DNA of 16,701 nt. Origin: Thiopontia sp964415865 (GTDB lineage Bacteria; Pseudomonadota; Gammaproteobacteria; GCF-002020875). The DNA lies in contig CAYQBY010000032.1 in NCBI GenBank assembly GCA_964415865.1, positions 1-16,701 of the forward strand. Reading direction: 5' to 3'. Under the pieces are notes generated by a model. It ran no database searches and was not told the origin of the DNA. It saw nothing but the letters and a program-made list of their open reading frames with translations. Positions 1-7,649 of this stretch are shown here, one piece after another (within the stretch, counting starts at the first letter, position 1; every line of letters begins with the position of its first letter). A program made the translations under genes and the position numbers.

Positions 1-2
1 CG

Positions 3-1193
3 ATGTCCAAGGAAAAGTTTGAAAGAACCAAACCGCACGTAAATGTAGGCACAATTGGTCACGTAGACCACGGCAAGACCACACTGACCGCTGCGATCAC
101 AAAAGTAATGGCAGAAGCACAGGGTGGAGAATTCAAAGACTACGCTGACATCGACAACGCTCCTGAAGAGCGCGAGCGTGGTATTACAATTGCGACAGCC
201 CACGTAGAGTACGAGACAGACAACCGTCACTACGCACACGTAGACTGCCCGGGACACGCCGACTACGTCAAAAACATGATTACCGGTGCAGCCCAGATGG
301 ACGGAGCAATCCTGGTCGTATCTGCAGCAGACGGTCCAATGCCACAGACCCGTGAGCACATCCTCCTGTCACGTCAGGTAGGCGTACCCTACATCATCGT
401 ATACCTAAACAAAGCAGACCAGGTAGACGACGAAGAGCTACTAGAGCTCGTAGAGATGGAAGTACGTGAGTTGCTTGATGCATACGACTTCCCAGGTGAC
501 GACACCCCAATCGTAACCGGATCAGCCCTCAAGGCCCTGGAAGGCGACACCAGCGAAATCGGTGCCCCATCCATCATCAAGCTTGCGGAAGCAATGGACA
601 GCTACTTCCCAGAGCCAGAGCGTGCAGTAGATGGTGACTTCATCATGCCGATTGAGGACGTATTCTCAATCTCCGGACGCGGTACAGTAGTAACTGGTCG
701 AATCGAGCGCGGCATCGTCAAAGTAGGCGAAGAGATCGAAATCGTAGGAATCAAAGACACAGAAACTACCACCGTAACCGGTGTAGAAATGTTCCGTAAA
801 CTCCTCGACCAGGGAGAAGCCGGAGACAACGTAGGAATTCTACTACGTGGAACCAAGCGCGAAGAAGTAGAGCGTGGACAGGTACTGGCAAAACCAGGAT
901 CAATCAATCCACACACAAAATTCGAAGCAGAGATCTACGTACTGAGCAAGGAAGAGGGTGGACGTCATACTCCATTCTTCACCAACTACCGTCCACAGTT
1001 CTACTTCAGAACCACAGACGTAACTGGTGCAGTAGACCTTCCAGAGGGAACAGAGATGGCAATGCCGGGAGATAATCTCAAGATTACAGGCACCCTGATC
1101 AACCCAATTGCAATGGAAGAGGGACTACGTTTTGCAATCCGTGAGGGTGGCCGAACTGTAGGTTCTGGTGTTGTTTCAAAGATTATCGAATAA
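3..1193 (+). CDS. tuf: Translation elongation factor EF-Tu
   Basis: Cytosolic GTPase that carries aminoacyl-tRNA to the ribosomal A site. The 396-aa protein is full length. The GTP-binding domain shows the P-loop GHVDHGKT (residues 19-26), switch I RGITI (59-63), DCPGH (81-85) and NKAD (136-139), followed by the two beta-barrel domains and the usual GRTVGSGVVSK-type C-terminus. Only two bases precede the ATG, so its ribosome-binding site lies outside the window. Position directly before rpsJ is typical of gammaproteobacteria in which the str operon (rpsL, rpsG, fusA, tuf) abuts the S10 operon; those upstream genes are inferred, not seen. Codon use differs from the ribosomal genes: Val is nearly always GTA and Asp, Asn, Tyr and Phe mostly end in C, until the last dozen codons. 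It could be either of two tuf copies. Confidence 0.99.
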   Translation: MSKEKFERTKPHVNVGTIGHVDHGKTTLTAAITKVMAEAQGGEFKDYADIDNAPEERERGITIATAHVEYETDNRHYAHVDCPGHADYVKNMITGAAQMDGAILVVSAADGPMPQTREHILLSRQVGVPYIIVYLNKADQVDDEELLELVEMEVRELLDAYDFPGDDTPIVTGSALKALEGDTSEIGAPSIIKLAEAMDSYFPEPERAVDGDFIMPIEDVFSISGRGTVVTGRIERGIVKVGEEIEIVGIKDTETTTVTGVEMFRKLLDQGEAGDNVGILLRGTKREEVERGQVLAKPGSINPHTKFEAEIYVLSKEEGGRHTPFFTNYRPQFYFRTTDVTGAVDLPEGTEMAMPGDNLKITGTLINPIAMEEGLRFAIREGGRTVGSGVVSKIIE

Positions 1194-1253
1194 GCAGAAT
1201 AGATTCGAAGATTTTTGAGTAATTATTTAATTATTAACGACTGAGTAATAATA

Positions 1254-1565
1254 ATGGCTGGACAGAGAATCCGTATCCGTCTTAAAGCGTTCGATTATCG
1301 TTTGATTGATCAATCAGCACGTGAAATCGCACAGACGGCAAAGCGTACCGGGGCACAGGTTATAGGACCAATCCCGCTACCAACAAAAAAAGAGCGCTTT
1401 ACTATTTTGGTCTCCCCGCATGTCAATAAGGATGCACGAGATCAATATGAATTGCGTACCCACAAGCGAATGATGGATATCGTTGATCCAACTGATAAAA
1501 CAGTTGACGCATTGATGAAGCTGGATCTTGCTGCAGGTGTTGACGTACAGATCAAGCTCTCTTGA
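1254..1565 (+). CDS. rpsJ: 30S ribosomal protein S10
   Basis: Small-subunit head protein of 103 aa, the same length as E. coli S10 (NusE), which also joins the NusB antitermination complex. The start MAGQRIRIRLKAFDYRLID and the segment GPIPLPTKKERFTILVSPHVNKDARDQYE in two adjoining parts are family hallmarks. It is the first gene of the S10 operon, 60 bp after tuf. The ribosome-binding site is weak: only TGAG at 1242-1245, with an AT-rich run before the ATG. Either translation is assisted by the preceding tuf ribosomes or the A/T-rich leader is enough. Identification is certain; the weak site is an observation only. Confidence 0.99.
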   Translation: MAGQRIRIRLKAFDYRLIDQSAREIAQTAKRTGAQVIGPIPLPTKKERFTILVSPHVNKDARDQYELRTHKRMMDIVDPTDKTVDALMKLDLAAGVDVQIKLS

Positions 1566-1575
1566 TGCTGAACTA

Positions 1576-1602
1576 AACAGATAGTACTGAATAGATAAAT
1601 AG
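1576..1602 (+). repeat. 27-bp spacer element, copy 1 (before rplC)
   Basis: The sequence starting AACAGATAG and ending AGATAAATAG in the rpsJ-rplC spacer matches a 27-base stretch before rpsE (9394-9420) at 22 positions without gaps. It ends where the rplC Shine-Dalgarno begins. It is A-rich and C-poor. Function unknown; it may be a shared mRNA feature, an old duplication or compositional coincidence. Confidence 0.45.
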
Positions 1603-1613
1603 AGGAATTGAAG

Positions 1614-2264
1614 ATGTCAATCGGACTTGTAGGTCGAAAAGTCGGGATGAGTCGGGTGTTCACCGAAGATGGTGCATCTGTTCCCGTGACCGTTATCCAG
1701 GTTGAGCCCAATCGAATAACTCAGGTAAAGAGTGACGAGACTGATGGGTACAGCGCAATACAGGTAACTACCGGTAGCCGTAGAGCTTCCCGTGTAACCA
1801 AGCCAATGGCTGGTCACTATGCTAAGGCTGGTGTTGAAGCAGGGCGTGGACTCTGGGAGTTCCGTCTTACTGCAGAAGAAGTTGCAGAGTTTGAGCCAGG
1901 TAAGGAGGTTGAGAGTTCAATCTTTGAGGCTGGGCAGAAGGTGGATGTTACGGGTATAAACCGCGGATTTGGTTTTCAGGGTGGTATCAAGCGTCATCAC
2001 TTCAGTGGTCTTGATAATACTCACGGCAACTCGATTTCTCACCGTTCGAACGGGTCAATTGGACAATGTCAGACCCCTGGACGTGTATTTAAAGGTAAGA
2101 AGATGTCTGGCCATATGGGTAATGTTCAGCGTACAACACAGAACCTGGAAGTGGTTCGTGTTGATGCGGAACGTAATTTAATTCTGATAAAGGGCGCAGT
2201 TCCTGGTGCAAAAGGCGGTGATCTAGTCATCCGTCCTGCAGTCAAGTCTGCCAGTCAGGGATAA
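1614..2264 (+). CDS. rplC: 50S ribosomal protein L3
   Basis: Large-subunit assembly protein near the peptidyl transferase centre, 216 aa from the chosen start. A TTG lies two codons upstream at 1608, but the ATG at 1614 sits 8 bases after the Shine-Dalgarno GAGG (1602-1605) and gives the usual MSIGLVGRKVGMSRVF beginning. The long extension shows GGIKRHHFSG, then GSIGQCQTPGRVFKGKKMSG (from about residue 147), which contains the glutamine that PrmB methylates in E. coli (GQ-x-QTPG). The protein ends with LIKGAVPGAKGGDLVIRPAV. Second gene of the S10 operon; the 48-bp spacer before it carries an element resembling one before rpsE. Confidence 0.99.
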   Translation: MSIGLVGRKVGMSRVFTEDGASVPVTVIQVEPNRITQVKSDETDGYSAIQVTTGSRRASRVTKPMAGHYAKAGVEAGRGLWEFRLTAEEVAEFEPGKEVESSIFEAGQKVDVTGINRGFGFQGGIKRHHFSGLDNTHGNSISHRSNGSIGQCQTPGRVFKGKKMSGHMGNVQRTTQNLEVVRVDAERNLILIKGAVPGAKGGDLVIRPAVKSASQG

Positions 2265-2276
2265 GGAGCCAAGATC

Positions 2277-2897
2277 ATGGAATTGAATGTACGTGATTTT
2301 CCTGCAGGAAAGGAGCAGTCAAAGGTGGCAGTATCTGACGTGGCTTTCTCTGCAGACTACAATGAGGCGCTGATCCATCAGGTAGTTACAGCATATCTGG
2401 CAGGTGCCCGTGCGGGTACAGCTGCACAGAAGAATCGTTCTGATGTGAGAGGTGGTGGCGCTAAGCCATGGAACCAGAAGGGAACTGGTCGTGCTCGTGC
2501 AGGTACCAGTCGTAGTCCAATCTGGAGAAGTGGTGGTGTTACTTTTGCGGCTCGCCCAAGAAATTATGAGCAGAAAGTTAACAAGAAAATGTATCGTGCT
2601 GCGATGCGTTCTATCCTCTCTGAGCTAGTTCGCCAAGATCGCCTGACAGTGGTTGCAGATCTTGCGATTGAGACCCCAAAGACAAAGGCGTTAAATGGTG
2701 CTCTGAATGGTATGGGTCTGGATAATGTGTTGATTGTCTCTGGTGAGGTTGATGAGAATCTTTATCTGGCAGCAAGAAATATCCCCCATGTCGGAGTTAC
2801 CGATGTGACCGCAATGGATCCAGTTAGCCTGGTATCTTATGGAAATGTATTAATGACTGAGTCTGCACTCAAGCAGATTGAGGAGTCACTGGCATGA
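2277..2897 (+). CDS. rplD: 50S ribosomal protein L4
   Basis: L4 lines the peptide exit tunnel. The 206-aa protein has the expected globular N-terminus, the tunnel loop (about residues 55-95: KNRSDVRGGGAKPWNQKGTG, then RARAGTSRSPIWRSGG) and a C-terminal Rossmann-like part. In E. coli L4 also represses its own operon through the S10 leader; no comparable leader is seen here (see the tuf-rpsJ spacer). A strong Shine-Dalgarno, AAGGAG, is at 2263-2268. Its stop overlaps the start of rplW in an ATGA, so the two are probably translationally coupled. Confidence 0.99.
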   Translation: MELNVRDFPAGKEQSKVAVSDVAFSADYNEALIHQVVTAYLAGARAGTAAQKNRSDVRGGGAKPWNQKGTGRARAGTSRSPIWRSGGVTFAARPRNYEQKVNKKMYRAAMRSILSELVRQDRLTVVADLAIETPKTKALNGALNGMGLDNVLIVSGEVDENLYLAARNIPHVGVTDVTAMDPVSLVSYGNVLMTESALKQIEESLA

Positions 2898-3196
2898 GTA
2901 ATAATCAAGAGAGATTGATGAAGATCGTACTGGCTCCTCATATTACTGAGAAGAGCGCAATGGCTGCTGAGATGCGCAACCAGTATGTATTTAAGGTGGC
3001 ACAGGATGCCAAGAAACCTGAGATCAAGCAGGCTGTTGAGCTGATGTTTGATGTCAAGGTTGATGGAGTTACTGTCAGTAATGTCAAGGGTAAGTTAAAA
3101 CGTGCAGGCATGAAGTTTGGTCGCCGTGCAAGCTGGAAGAAGGCTTTTGTAACCTTGAGTGAGGGGCAGGAAATCGAATTTATGGATGCTGAATAG
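2894..3196 (+). CDS. rplW: 50S ribosomal protein L23
   Basis: Tunnel-exit protein that docks SRP and trigger factor. At 100 aa it has the E. coli length when started at the ATG overlapping the rplD stop (ATGA, 2894-2897). A second in-frame ATG eight codons later (2918) would give a shorter form, but the overlap and the length favour the first. Family segments seen are APHITEKS (about residues 14-21), GRRASWKKAFVTL and a C-terminal acidic end. Belongs to the S10 operon between L4 and L2. Confidence 0.98.
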   Translation: MSNNQERLMKIVLAPHITEKSAMAAEMRNQYVFKVAQDAKKPEIKQAVELMFDVKVDGVTVSNVKGKLKRAGMKFGRRASWKKAFVTLSEGQEIEFMDAE

Positions 3197-3230
3197 TATT
3201 CAGGTTTAGTTTCGAAGGAATAGTAGAAAA

Positions 3231-4058
3231 ATGGCAATCGTAAAATCAAAACCAACATCACCAGGACGTCGTTTTGTTGTCTCTGTGGTGAATCATGAAC
3301 TGCACAAGGGACAACCGCATGCAGCTTTGATTGCAAAAAAGACAAAGAGTGGCGGTCGTAACAATGCTGGTCGAATCACAACTCGTCATCGTGGTGGTGG
3401 TCACAAGCAGCGTTATCGCATAATTGACTTTAAGCGTAACAAGGATGGAATCCCGGCACGCGTAGAGCGTCTGGAGTATGACCCTAACCGTACTGCCAAT
3501 ATCGCACTTGTACTGTATGCAGATGGTGAGCGTCGTTACATTATTGCACCAAAGGGTGTAGCTGCTGGTGATGCGCTAATGTCAGGAAGTGGTGCTGAGA
3601 TCAAAGTTGGAAATACAATGGCGATCCGTGATATTCCACTAGGTACAACTGTTCACTGTATTGAGCTGAAGCCAGGCAAGGGTGCACAGATAGCACGTTC
3701 TGCTGGAACATCTGCTCAGTATGTTGCCAAGGAGGGCCCTTTCGCCACCTTGAGACTCCGTTCTGGTGAGATGCGTAAGATCTCCTTGGAGTGTCGTGCA
3801 ACAATCGGTGAGGTTAGCAATGGTGAGCACTCATTGAGGAAACTTGGTAAGGCAGGTGCTACACGCTGGCGTGGTGTTCGCCCAACAGTTCGTGGTGTTG
3901 CCATGAACCCGGTTGACCATCCACATGGTGGTGGTGAGGGTAGAACCTCTGGTGGTCGTCATCCTGTGTCACCATGGGGTATGCCAACCAAGGGCTACAA
4001 GACAAGATCAAACAAGAGGACGGATCAGTATATTGTCCGTCGTCGTAACAAGAAATAA
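3231..4058 (+). CDS. rplB: 50S ribosomal protein L2
   Basis: Primary 23S rRNA-binding protein essential for subunit joining and peptidyl transferase activity. It is 275 aa (E. coli 273). It shows RITTRHRGGGHKQRYRIIDF (about 48-67) and the very conserved C-terminal NPVDHPHGGGEGRTSGGRHP, with His230 corresponding to the functionally important His229 of E. coli. The basic tail RRRNKK is present. A Shine-Dalgarno GAAGGA lies at 3214-3219, about 11 bases before the ATG. Fifth gene of the S10 operon. Confidence 0.99.
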   Translation: MAIVKSKPTSPGRRFVVSVVNHELHKGQPHAALIAKKTKSGGRNNAGRITTRHRGGGHKQRYRIIDFKRNKDGIPARVERLEYDPNRTANIALVLYADGERRYIIAPKGVAAGDALMSGSGAEIKVGNTMAIRDIPLGTTVHCIELKPGKGAQIARSAGTSAQYVAKEGPFATLRLRSGEMRKISLECRATIGEVSNGEHSLRKLGKAGATRWRGVRPTVRGVAMNPVDHPHGGGEGRTSGGRHPVSPWGMPTKGYKTRSNKRTDQYIVRRRNKK

Positions 4059-4077
4059 CTGAGACGAGGATTACAAC

Positions 4078-4353
4078 GTGTCGCGTTCAATTAAAAAAGG
4101 TCCATTTATTGACGAGCATCTTCGCACCAAGGTGAAGAATGCAGTCGAAAGTAAAGACCGTCGCCCCATCAAGACTTGGTCAAGAAGATCAATGGTTATG
4201 CCAGAGATGATTGGACTGACTATTGCAATACATAACGGACGTCAGCATGTGCCGGTATTGATTAATGAAAACATGGTTGGCCACAAGCTCGGAGAGTTTG
4301 CATTGACCCGTACATATCGTGGCCATGCGGCAGACAAGAAGGCAAGCAGGTAA
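4078..4353 (+). CDS. rpsS: 30S ribosomal protein S19
   Basis: Head protein of the small subunit, paired with S13 near the A-site tRNA. It is 91 aa and starts with GTG at 4078, preceded by GACGAGGA; no in-frame ATG gives the conserved MSRSIKKGPFIDEHL start. Further family signatures are IKTWSRRSMVMPEMIGLTIA and GHKLGEFALTRTYRGH. Four bases separate its stop from the rplV start, implying coupled translation. Confidence 0.99.
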   Translation: MSRSIKKGPFIDEHLRTKVKNAVESKDRRPIKTWSRRSMVMPEMIGLTIAIHNGRQHVPVLINENMVGHKLGEFALTRTYRGHAADKKASR

Positions 4354-4357
4354 TAGT

Positions 4358-4690
4358 ATGGAAACTTTTGCAAAACTTAGAAACGCGAAAATTTCTGCAC
4401 AGAAGGTACGTCTGGTTGTTGATCAGATTCGTGGTCTTCCTGTAGAGAATGCAGTTGATCTGTTGAGATTCAGCAACAAGAAAGCTGCCCATATCGTCGG
4501 CAAGATACTCAACTCTGCAATTGCAAACGCAGAGCATAATGAGGGTGCAGACATTGATGAATTGAAGGTCTCAACAGCATTTGTTGATGAGGGACCAACT
4601 TATAAACGAATTCAGCCTCGTGCAAAAGGACGTGCGAATAGAATTCTTAAACGAACCAGCCACATTAGTGTGTCTGTGTCAGATCGCTGA
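4358..4690 (+). CDS. rplV: 50S ribosomal protein L22
   Basis: Exit-tunnel protein; its beta-hairpin forms part of the constriction and is a known macrolide-resistance site. The open frame continues upstream to 4319 inside rpsS, but the ATG at 4358 gives 110 aa, exactly the E. coli length, with the expected start METFAKLRNAKISAQKVRLV. The hairpin and C-terminal region reads FVDEGPTYKRIQPRAKGRAN, followed by RILKRTSHISV. It follows rpsS by four bases. Shine-Dalgarno is weak (GCAGG at 4346-4350), consistent with coupling to rpsS. Confidence 0.98.
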   Translation: METFAKLRNAKISAQKVRLVVDQIRGLPVENAVDLLRFSNKKAAHIVGKILNSAIANAEHNEGADIDELKVSTAFVDEGPTYKRIQPRAKGRANRILKRTSHISVSVSDR

Positions 4691-4701
4691 GGAAAAGCGG
4701 A

Positions 4702-5379
4702 ATGGGTCAAAAAGTACATCCAATTGGTTATCGTCTGGGTTATATCAAGGACTGGAACTCAACCTGGTATGCGGATAGCCGCAGTTATGCAGATCAGCTG
4801 CATGCGGATCTTACTATCAGAGACTTTCTGAAAAAGCGTCTCTCTCAGGCATCAGTAAGTCGTATTCAGATTGAACGTCCTTCTGGCAGCGCAAGAATTA
4901 CTATTCATACGGCTCGTCCAGGAATCGTGATTGGTAAGAAGGGAGAGGATATTGAGAAGCTGCGCCGTGAGGTTTCAGCGAAAATGGGAATTCCTGTTCA
5001 GATCAATATCGAGGAGATCCGTAAACCTGAGCTGGATGCGCAGTTGGTAGCTGAGGGCATTGCTCAGCAGCTTGAAAAAAGAATCATGTTCCGTCGTGCC
5101 ATGAAGCGTTCTGTAGGAAACACCATGCGTTCTGGCGGTAAGGGAATCCGTATCAATGTCGCTGGGCGACTTAACGGAGCAGAGATTGCCCGTACAGAGT
5201 GGTACCGTGAAGGACGTGTTCCCTTGCATACACTACGTGCAGATATTGACTATGGTTTTGCCGAGGCAAATACCACATACGGAATTCTTGGTATCAAGGT
5301 CTGGTTGTTTAAGGGTGAGGTATACGATACCTCAGTCATAGGCAAGCAGTCTGATGCAGAAGAAAAGAAAACCAAATAA
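4702..5379 (+). CDS. rpsC: 30S ribosomal protein S3
   Basis: S3 lies at the mRNA entry channel and contributes to helicase activity. It is 225 aa (E. coli 233). The start MGQKVHPIGYRLGYIKDWNS is classic; the type II KH domain shows ARPGIVIGKKGEDIEKLRRE (about residues 71-90). The C-terminal domain has GIRINVAGRLNGAEIARTEW and GILGIKVWLFKGE. The tail is lysine/glutamate-rich. It follows rplV by 11 bases with a GAGGAA ribosome-binding site at 4688-4693. Confidence 0.99.
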   Translation: MGQKVHPIGYRLGYIKDWNSTWYADSRSYADQLHADLTIRDFLKKRLSQASVSRIQIERPSGSARITIHTARPGIVIGKKGEDIEKLRREVSAKMGIPVQINIEEIRKPELDAQLVAEGIAQQLEKRIMFRRAMKRSVGNTMRSGGKGIRINVAGRLNGAEIARTEWYREGRVPLHTLRADIDYGFAEANTTYGILGIKVWLFKGEVYDTSVIGKQSDAEEKKTK

Positions 5380-5411
5380 GTAATACAGTAAAGAGATAGG
5401 GAAGAAGAGCA

Positions 5412-5825
5412 ATGCTTCAACCGAAAAGAACAAAATTTCGTAAGCAGATGAAGGGAAGAAACCGCGGGCTTGCGCAGAATGGCAACTCCGTCAGTTTTGG
5501 AGAGTATGGTCTCAAGGCTACCGGGCGTGGACGTATCACCGCTCGCCAGATTGAGGCAGCTCGACGCACAATTACTCGTCAGGTAAAGCGTGGTGGAAAG
5601 CTTACTATCCGTATCTTCCCTGACAAGCCAATTACCAAGAAGCCACTGGAAGTACGTCAGGGTAAGGGTAAGGGTAATGTTGAGTACTGGGTTGCACAGA
5701 TTCAGCCAGGAAAGATGTTGTATGAGATTGAGGGTGTGTCTGAGGAGCTGGCTCGTGAGGCATTTAAACTTGCTGCGGCAAAGCTTCCGATCGCAACAAC
5801 TTTTGTTGCACGTACTCCGCTATAA
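5412..5825 (+). CDS. rplP: 50S ribosomal protein L16
   Basis: Late-assembly protein that helps position the A-site tRNA; 137 aa. It begins MLQPKRTKFRKQMKGRNRGL and carries GRGRITARQIEAARR and PITKKPLEVRQGKGKGNVEY. Arg82 in that segment corresponds to Arg81 of E. coli L16, the residue hydroxylated by the oxygenase RoxA (YcfD); whether this organism has the enzyme is not visible. The ribosome-binding site is a purine-rich run (GGGAAGAAGAG) at 5399-5409. Ninth gene of the S10 operon. Confidence 0.99.
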   Translation: MLQPKRTKFRKQMKGRNRGLAQNGNSVSFGEYGLKATGRGRITARQIEAARRTITRQVKRGGKLTIRIFPDKPITKKPLEVRQGKGKGNVEYWVAQIQPGKMLYEIEGVSEELAREAFKLAAAKLPIATTFVARTPL

Positions 5826-5837
5826 AAGGTAGCAGTG

Positions 5838-6035
5838 ATGAAAACAAGTGATTTAAGAAAAATGGGTGAGACAGAGCTGCAGAAAGAGTTGCAGGAGATG
5901 TTGCGTGAACAATTTAATCTGCGTATGCAGCAAGCAACAAACCAGTTATCTGATAATAGTCAGATGAAGAAGGTTCGTCACAATATTGCCCGTGTTAAGA
6001 CAATTATGAATGAAATGAAAGGTGCCGCATCATGA
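5838..6035 (+). CDS. rpmC: 50S ribosomal protein L29
   Basis: Small helical hairpin protein near the tunnel exit, 65 aa (E. coli 63). A GTG at 5835 directly precedes the ATG at 5838. I chose the ATG because it gives the normal MKTSDLRKMGETELQKEL start and lies seven bases after AAGGT (5826-5830). The conserved QLSDNSQMKKVRHNIARVKT is present. Its stop overlaps the rpsQ start as ATGA (6032-6035), implying coupled translation. Confidence 0.97.
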   Translation: MKTSDLRKMGETELQKELQEMLREQFNLRMQQATNQLSDNSQMKKVRHNIARVKTIMNEMKGAAS

Positions 6036-6298
6036 GTGAGCAGACCACAACTGGAAGAACTATTACCGGACGTGTTGTCTCAAACAAGGGAGACAAAAGT
6101 ATCACCGTGATGGTTCAGCGTCAGGTTAAGCACCCTATTTACAAAAAGTTTATCAAACGCTCAACCAAGCTACATGCACATGATGAGAATAATCAGTGTA
6201 ATGAAGGTGATGTGGTAACGATTCAGGAGTGTCGTCCGATCTCCAAGAGCAAATCGTTCAAGCTGGTTGAGGTTGTTGAGAGTGCTGCGGCAGTTTAG
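6032..6298 (+). CDS. rpsQ: 30S ribosomal protein S17
   Basis: Primary 16S rRNA-binding OB-fold protein of 88 aa (E. coli 84). It shows GRVVSNKGDKSITVMVQRQV (about 13-32), HPIYKKFIKRSTKLHAHDE and ECRPISKSKSFKLVEVVE. It starts in the ATGA overlap with rpmC and closes the S10 operon by E. coli convention. The 46-bp spacer after it is A-rich but has no obvious terminator, so transcription probably continues into the spc genes. Confidence 0.99.
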   Translation: MSEQTTTGRTITGRVVSNKGDKSITVMVQRQVKHPIYKKFIKRSTKLHAHDENNQCNEGDVVTIQECRPISKSKSFKLVEVVESAAAV

Positions 6299-6344
6299 AG
6301 CAGATAGAAAAAGAATTGATAGTTAAAAAGTTTGGAGAGAACCA

Positions 6345-6713
6345 ATGATTCAGATGCAGTCAAAATTGAGCGTTGCCGATAATAGCGGCGCAAAAGAGGT
6401 TATGTGCATCAAGGTGCTTGGCGGATCAAAGCGTCGTTATGCTGGAATTGGTGATGTTATCAAGGTCAGTGTGAGAGAGGCTTTGCCTCGTGGCAAGGTC
6501 AAGAAAGGTGACGTTTATAATGCAGTTGTTGTACGTACTCGTAAGGGAGTTCGTCGCAATGATGGTTCCTTGATCCGTTTTGACGGTAATGCTGCAGTAA
6601 TGCTTAACAGCAAGCATGAACCAATTGGTACACGTATTTTTGGCCCAGTGACTCGTGAACTGAGAAACAAAAAGTTCATGAAGATTGTTTCATTGGCACC
6701 AGAAGTTATTTGA
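6345..6713 (+). CDS. rplN: 50S ribosomal protein L14
   Basis: L14 contacts 16S rRNA in an inter-subunit bridge and binds the silencing factor RsfS. It is 122 aa, starting MIQMQSKLSVADNSGAKEVM, with GKVKKGDVYNAVVVRTRKGV and the C-terminal segment RIFGPVTRELRNKKFMKIVS. The ribosome-binding site GGAGAGA (6333-6339) is well placed. First gene of the spc segment, where E. coli has the spc promoter; no clear promoter could be recognised in the spacer. Confidence 0.99.
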   Translation: MIQMQSKLSVADNSGAKEVMCIKVLGGSKRRYAGIGDVIKVSVREALPRGKVKKGDVYNAVVVRTRKGVRRNDGSLIRFDGNAAVMLNSKHEPIGTRIFGPVTRELRNKKFMKIVSLAPEVI

Positions 6714-6738
6714 TTAGCAGAATTTTAGAGACAGCAAT

Positions 6739-7059
6739 ATGCGCAAGATCAAAAAAGGTGATGAGGTAGTTATCCTCACCGGAAAAGACAAGGGTCAGAG
6801 AGGTACCGTAGCACGTGTAATTCCTGAGAAGGATCGTGTGATTGTAGATGGTATCAATATGGTAAAGAAACATACCAAGGCCAATCCAAATATGGGTGTT
6901 TCAGGTGGTATTGTCGAGAAAGAGATGCCGATCCATCTTTCCAACGTTGCGGTTTACAACAATGCAACAGGAAAAGCGGACCGCGTTGGTTTCAAGACCC
7001 TGGACGACGGTCGTAAAGTTCGTTATTTCAAATCAAGCGGCGAAGTTGTCGACGCATAA
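6739..7059 (+). CDS. rplX: 50S ribosomal protein L24
   Basis: Assembly-initiator protein of the large subunit, 106 aa. The N-terminal KOW motif is evident (MRKIKKGDEVVILTGKDKGQ, residues 1-20), followed by VDGINMVKKHTKANP and GGIVEKEMPIHLSNVAVYN, then RVGFKTLDDGRKVRYFKSSG. It lies between rplN and rplE, 12 bp before rplE. In E. coli S8 represses translation at the L24-L5 junction; I did not find a structure here that I could match to that site with confidence. Confidence 0.99.
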   Translation: MRKIKKGDEVVILTGKDKGQRGTVARVIPEKDRVIVDGINMVKKHTKANPNMGVSGGIVEKEMPIHLSNVAVYNNATGKADRVGFKTLDDGRKVRYFKSSGEVVDA

Positions 7060-7071
7060 GAGATAAAGGTC

Positions 7072-7611
7072 ATGAGTAATAGTAAAGATCATTATAAAGA
7101 CGCAGTTGTTAACCAGATGATGGAAAAATTTGGTTACAAGAGTGTTATGGAAGTTCCAAAAATCACCAAGATCTCTCTCAATATGGGTGTTGGTGAGGCT
7201 ACTGCAGACAAGAAAATTCTTGATCATGCAGTTGCCGATATGGAGAAGATTGCAGGACAGAAGCCGGTAAAAACTCTGGCGCGTCTATCTATTGCAGGCT
7301 TCAAGATTCGTGATGGATGGCCTATTGGATGCAAGGTTACATTGCGCAGAGAGCGTATGTATGAGTTCCTTGACCGTCTGATTGATATTTCAATTCCGCG
7401 TATTCGTGACTTTCGTGGACTGAATGGCAAGTCATTCGATGGCCGTGGCAATTACACCATGGGCGTGACAGAGCAGATCATCTTCCCGGAGATTGATTAT
7501 GACAAGGTAGATACACTGCGTGGTCTGGATATAAGTGTTGTTACTACCGCAAAAACGGATGAGGAAGGAAAGGCCTTGCTGGCTGCGATGAACTTCCCGT
7601 TCAAGAATTAA
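7072..7611 (+). CDS. rplE: 50S ribosomal protein L5
   Basis: Binds 5S rRNA and contacts P-site tRNA. It is 179 aa, the E. coli length. Clear family segments are ISLNMGVGEATADKKILDHA (about 35-54), GQKPVKTLARLSIAGFKIRDG in two overlapping parts, PRIRDFRGLNGKSFDGRGNY and EQIIFPEIDYDKVD near the C-terminus. The ribosome-binding site is AAAGGT (7065-7070), very close to the ATG. Its coupling to rplX by a 12-bp gap fits a single translational unit. Confidence 0.99.
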   Translation: MSNSKDHYKDAVVNQMMEKFGYKSVMEVPKITKISLNMGVGEATADKKILDHAVADMEKIAGQKPVKTLARLSIAGFKIRDGWPIGCKVTLRRERMYEFLDRLIDISIPRIRDFRGLNGKSFDGRGNYTMGVTEQIIFPEIDYDKVDTLRGLDISVVTTAKTDEEGKALLAAMNFPFKN

Positions 7612-7649
7612 TTCCTTATTTGGTAAAAGAGTGAGACAGGACTAGAAAT

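Noticed and set aside
389..916. Minus-strand open frames across tuf (389-580 and 602-916)
   Set aside because: They lie wholly inside a conserved EF-Tu gene, have serine/threonine-rich low-complexity translations, and no recognisable family; shadows of the real frame.
1608..1613. TTG start for L3 two codons upstream
   Set aside because: The TTG would sit only a couple of bases after the Shine-Dalgarno GAGG, while the ATG at 1614 has ideal spacing and gives the usual N-terminus.
4319..4357. Upstream start for L22 inside rpsS
   Set aside because: It adds 13 residues not found in the family; the ATG at 4358 gives exactly the usual 110 aa.
7040..7090. S8 repressor-binding helix at the rplX-rplE junction, as in E. 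coli
   Set aside because: The position is right, but I could not recognise the conserved helix core by eye; a covariance-model search would be needed.
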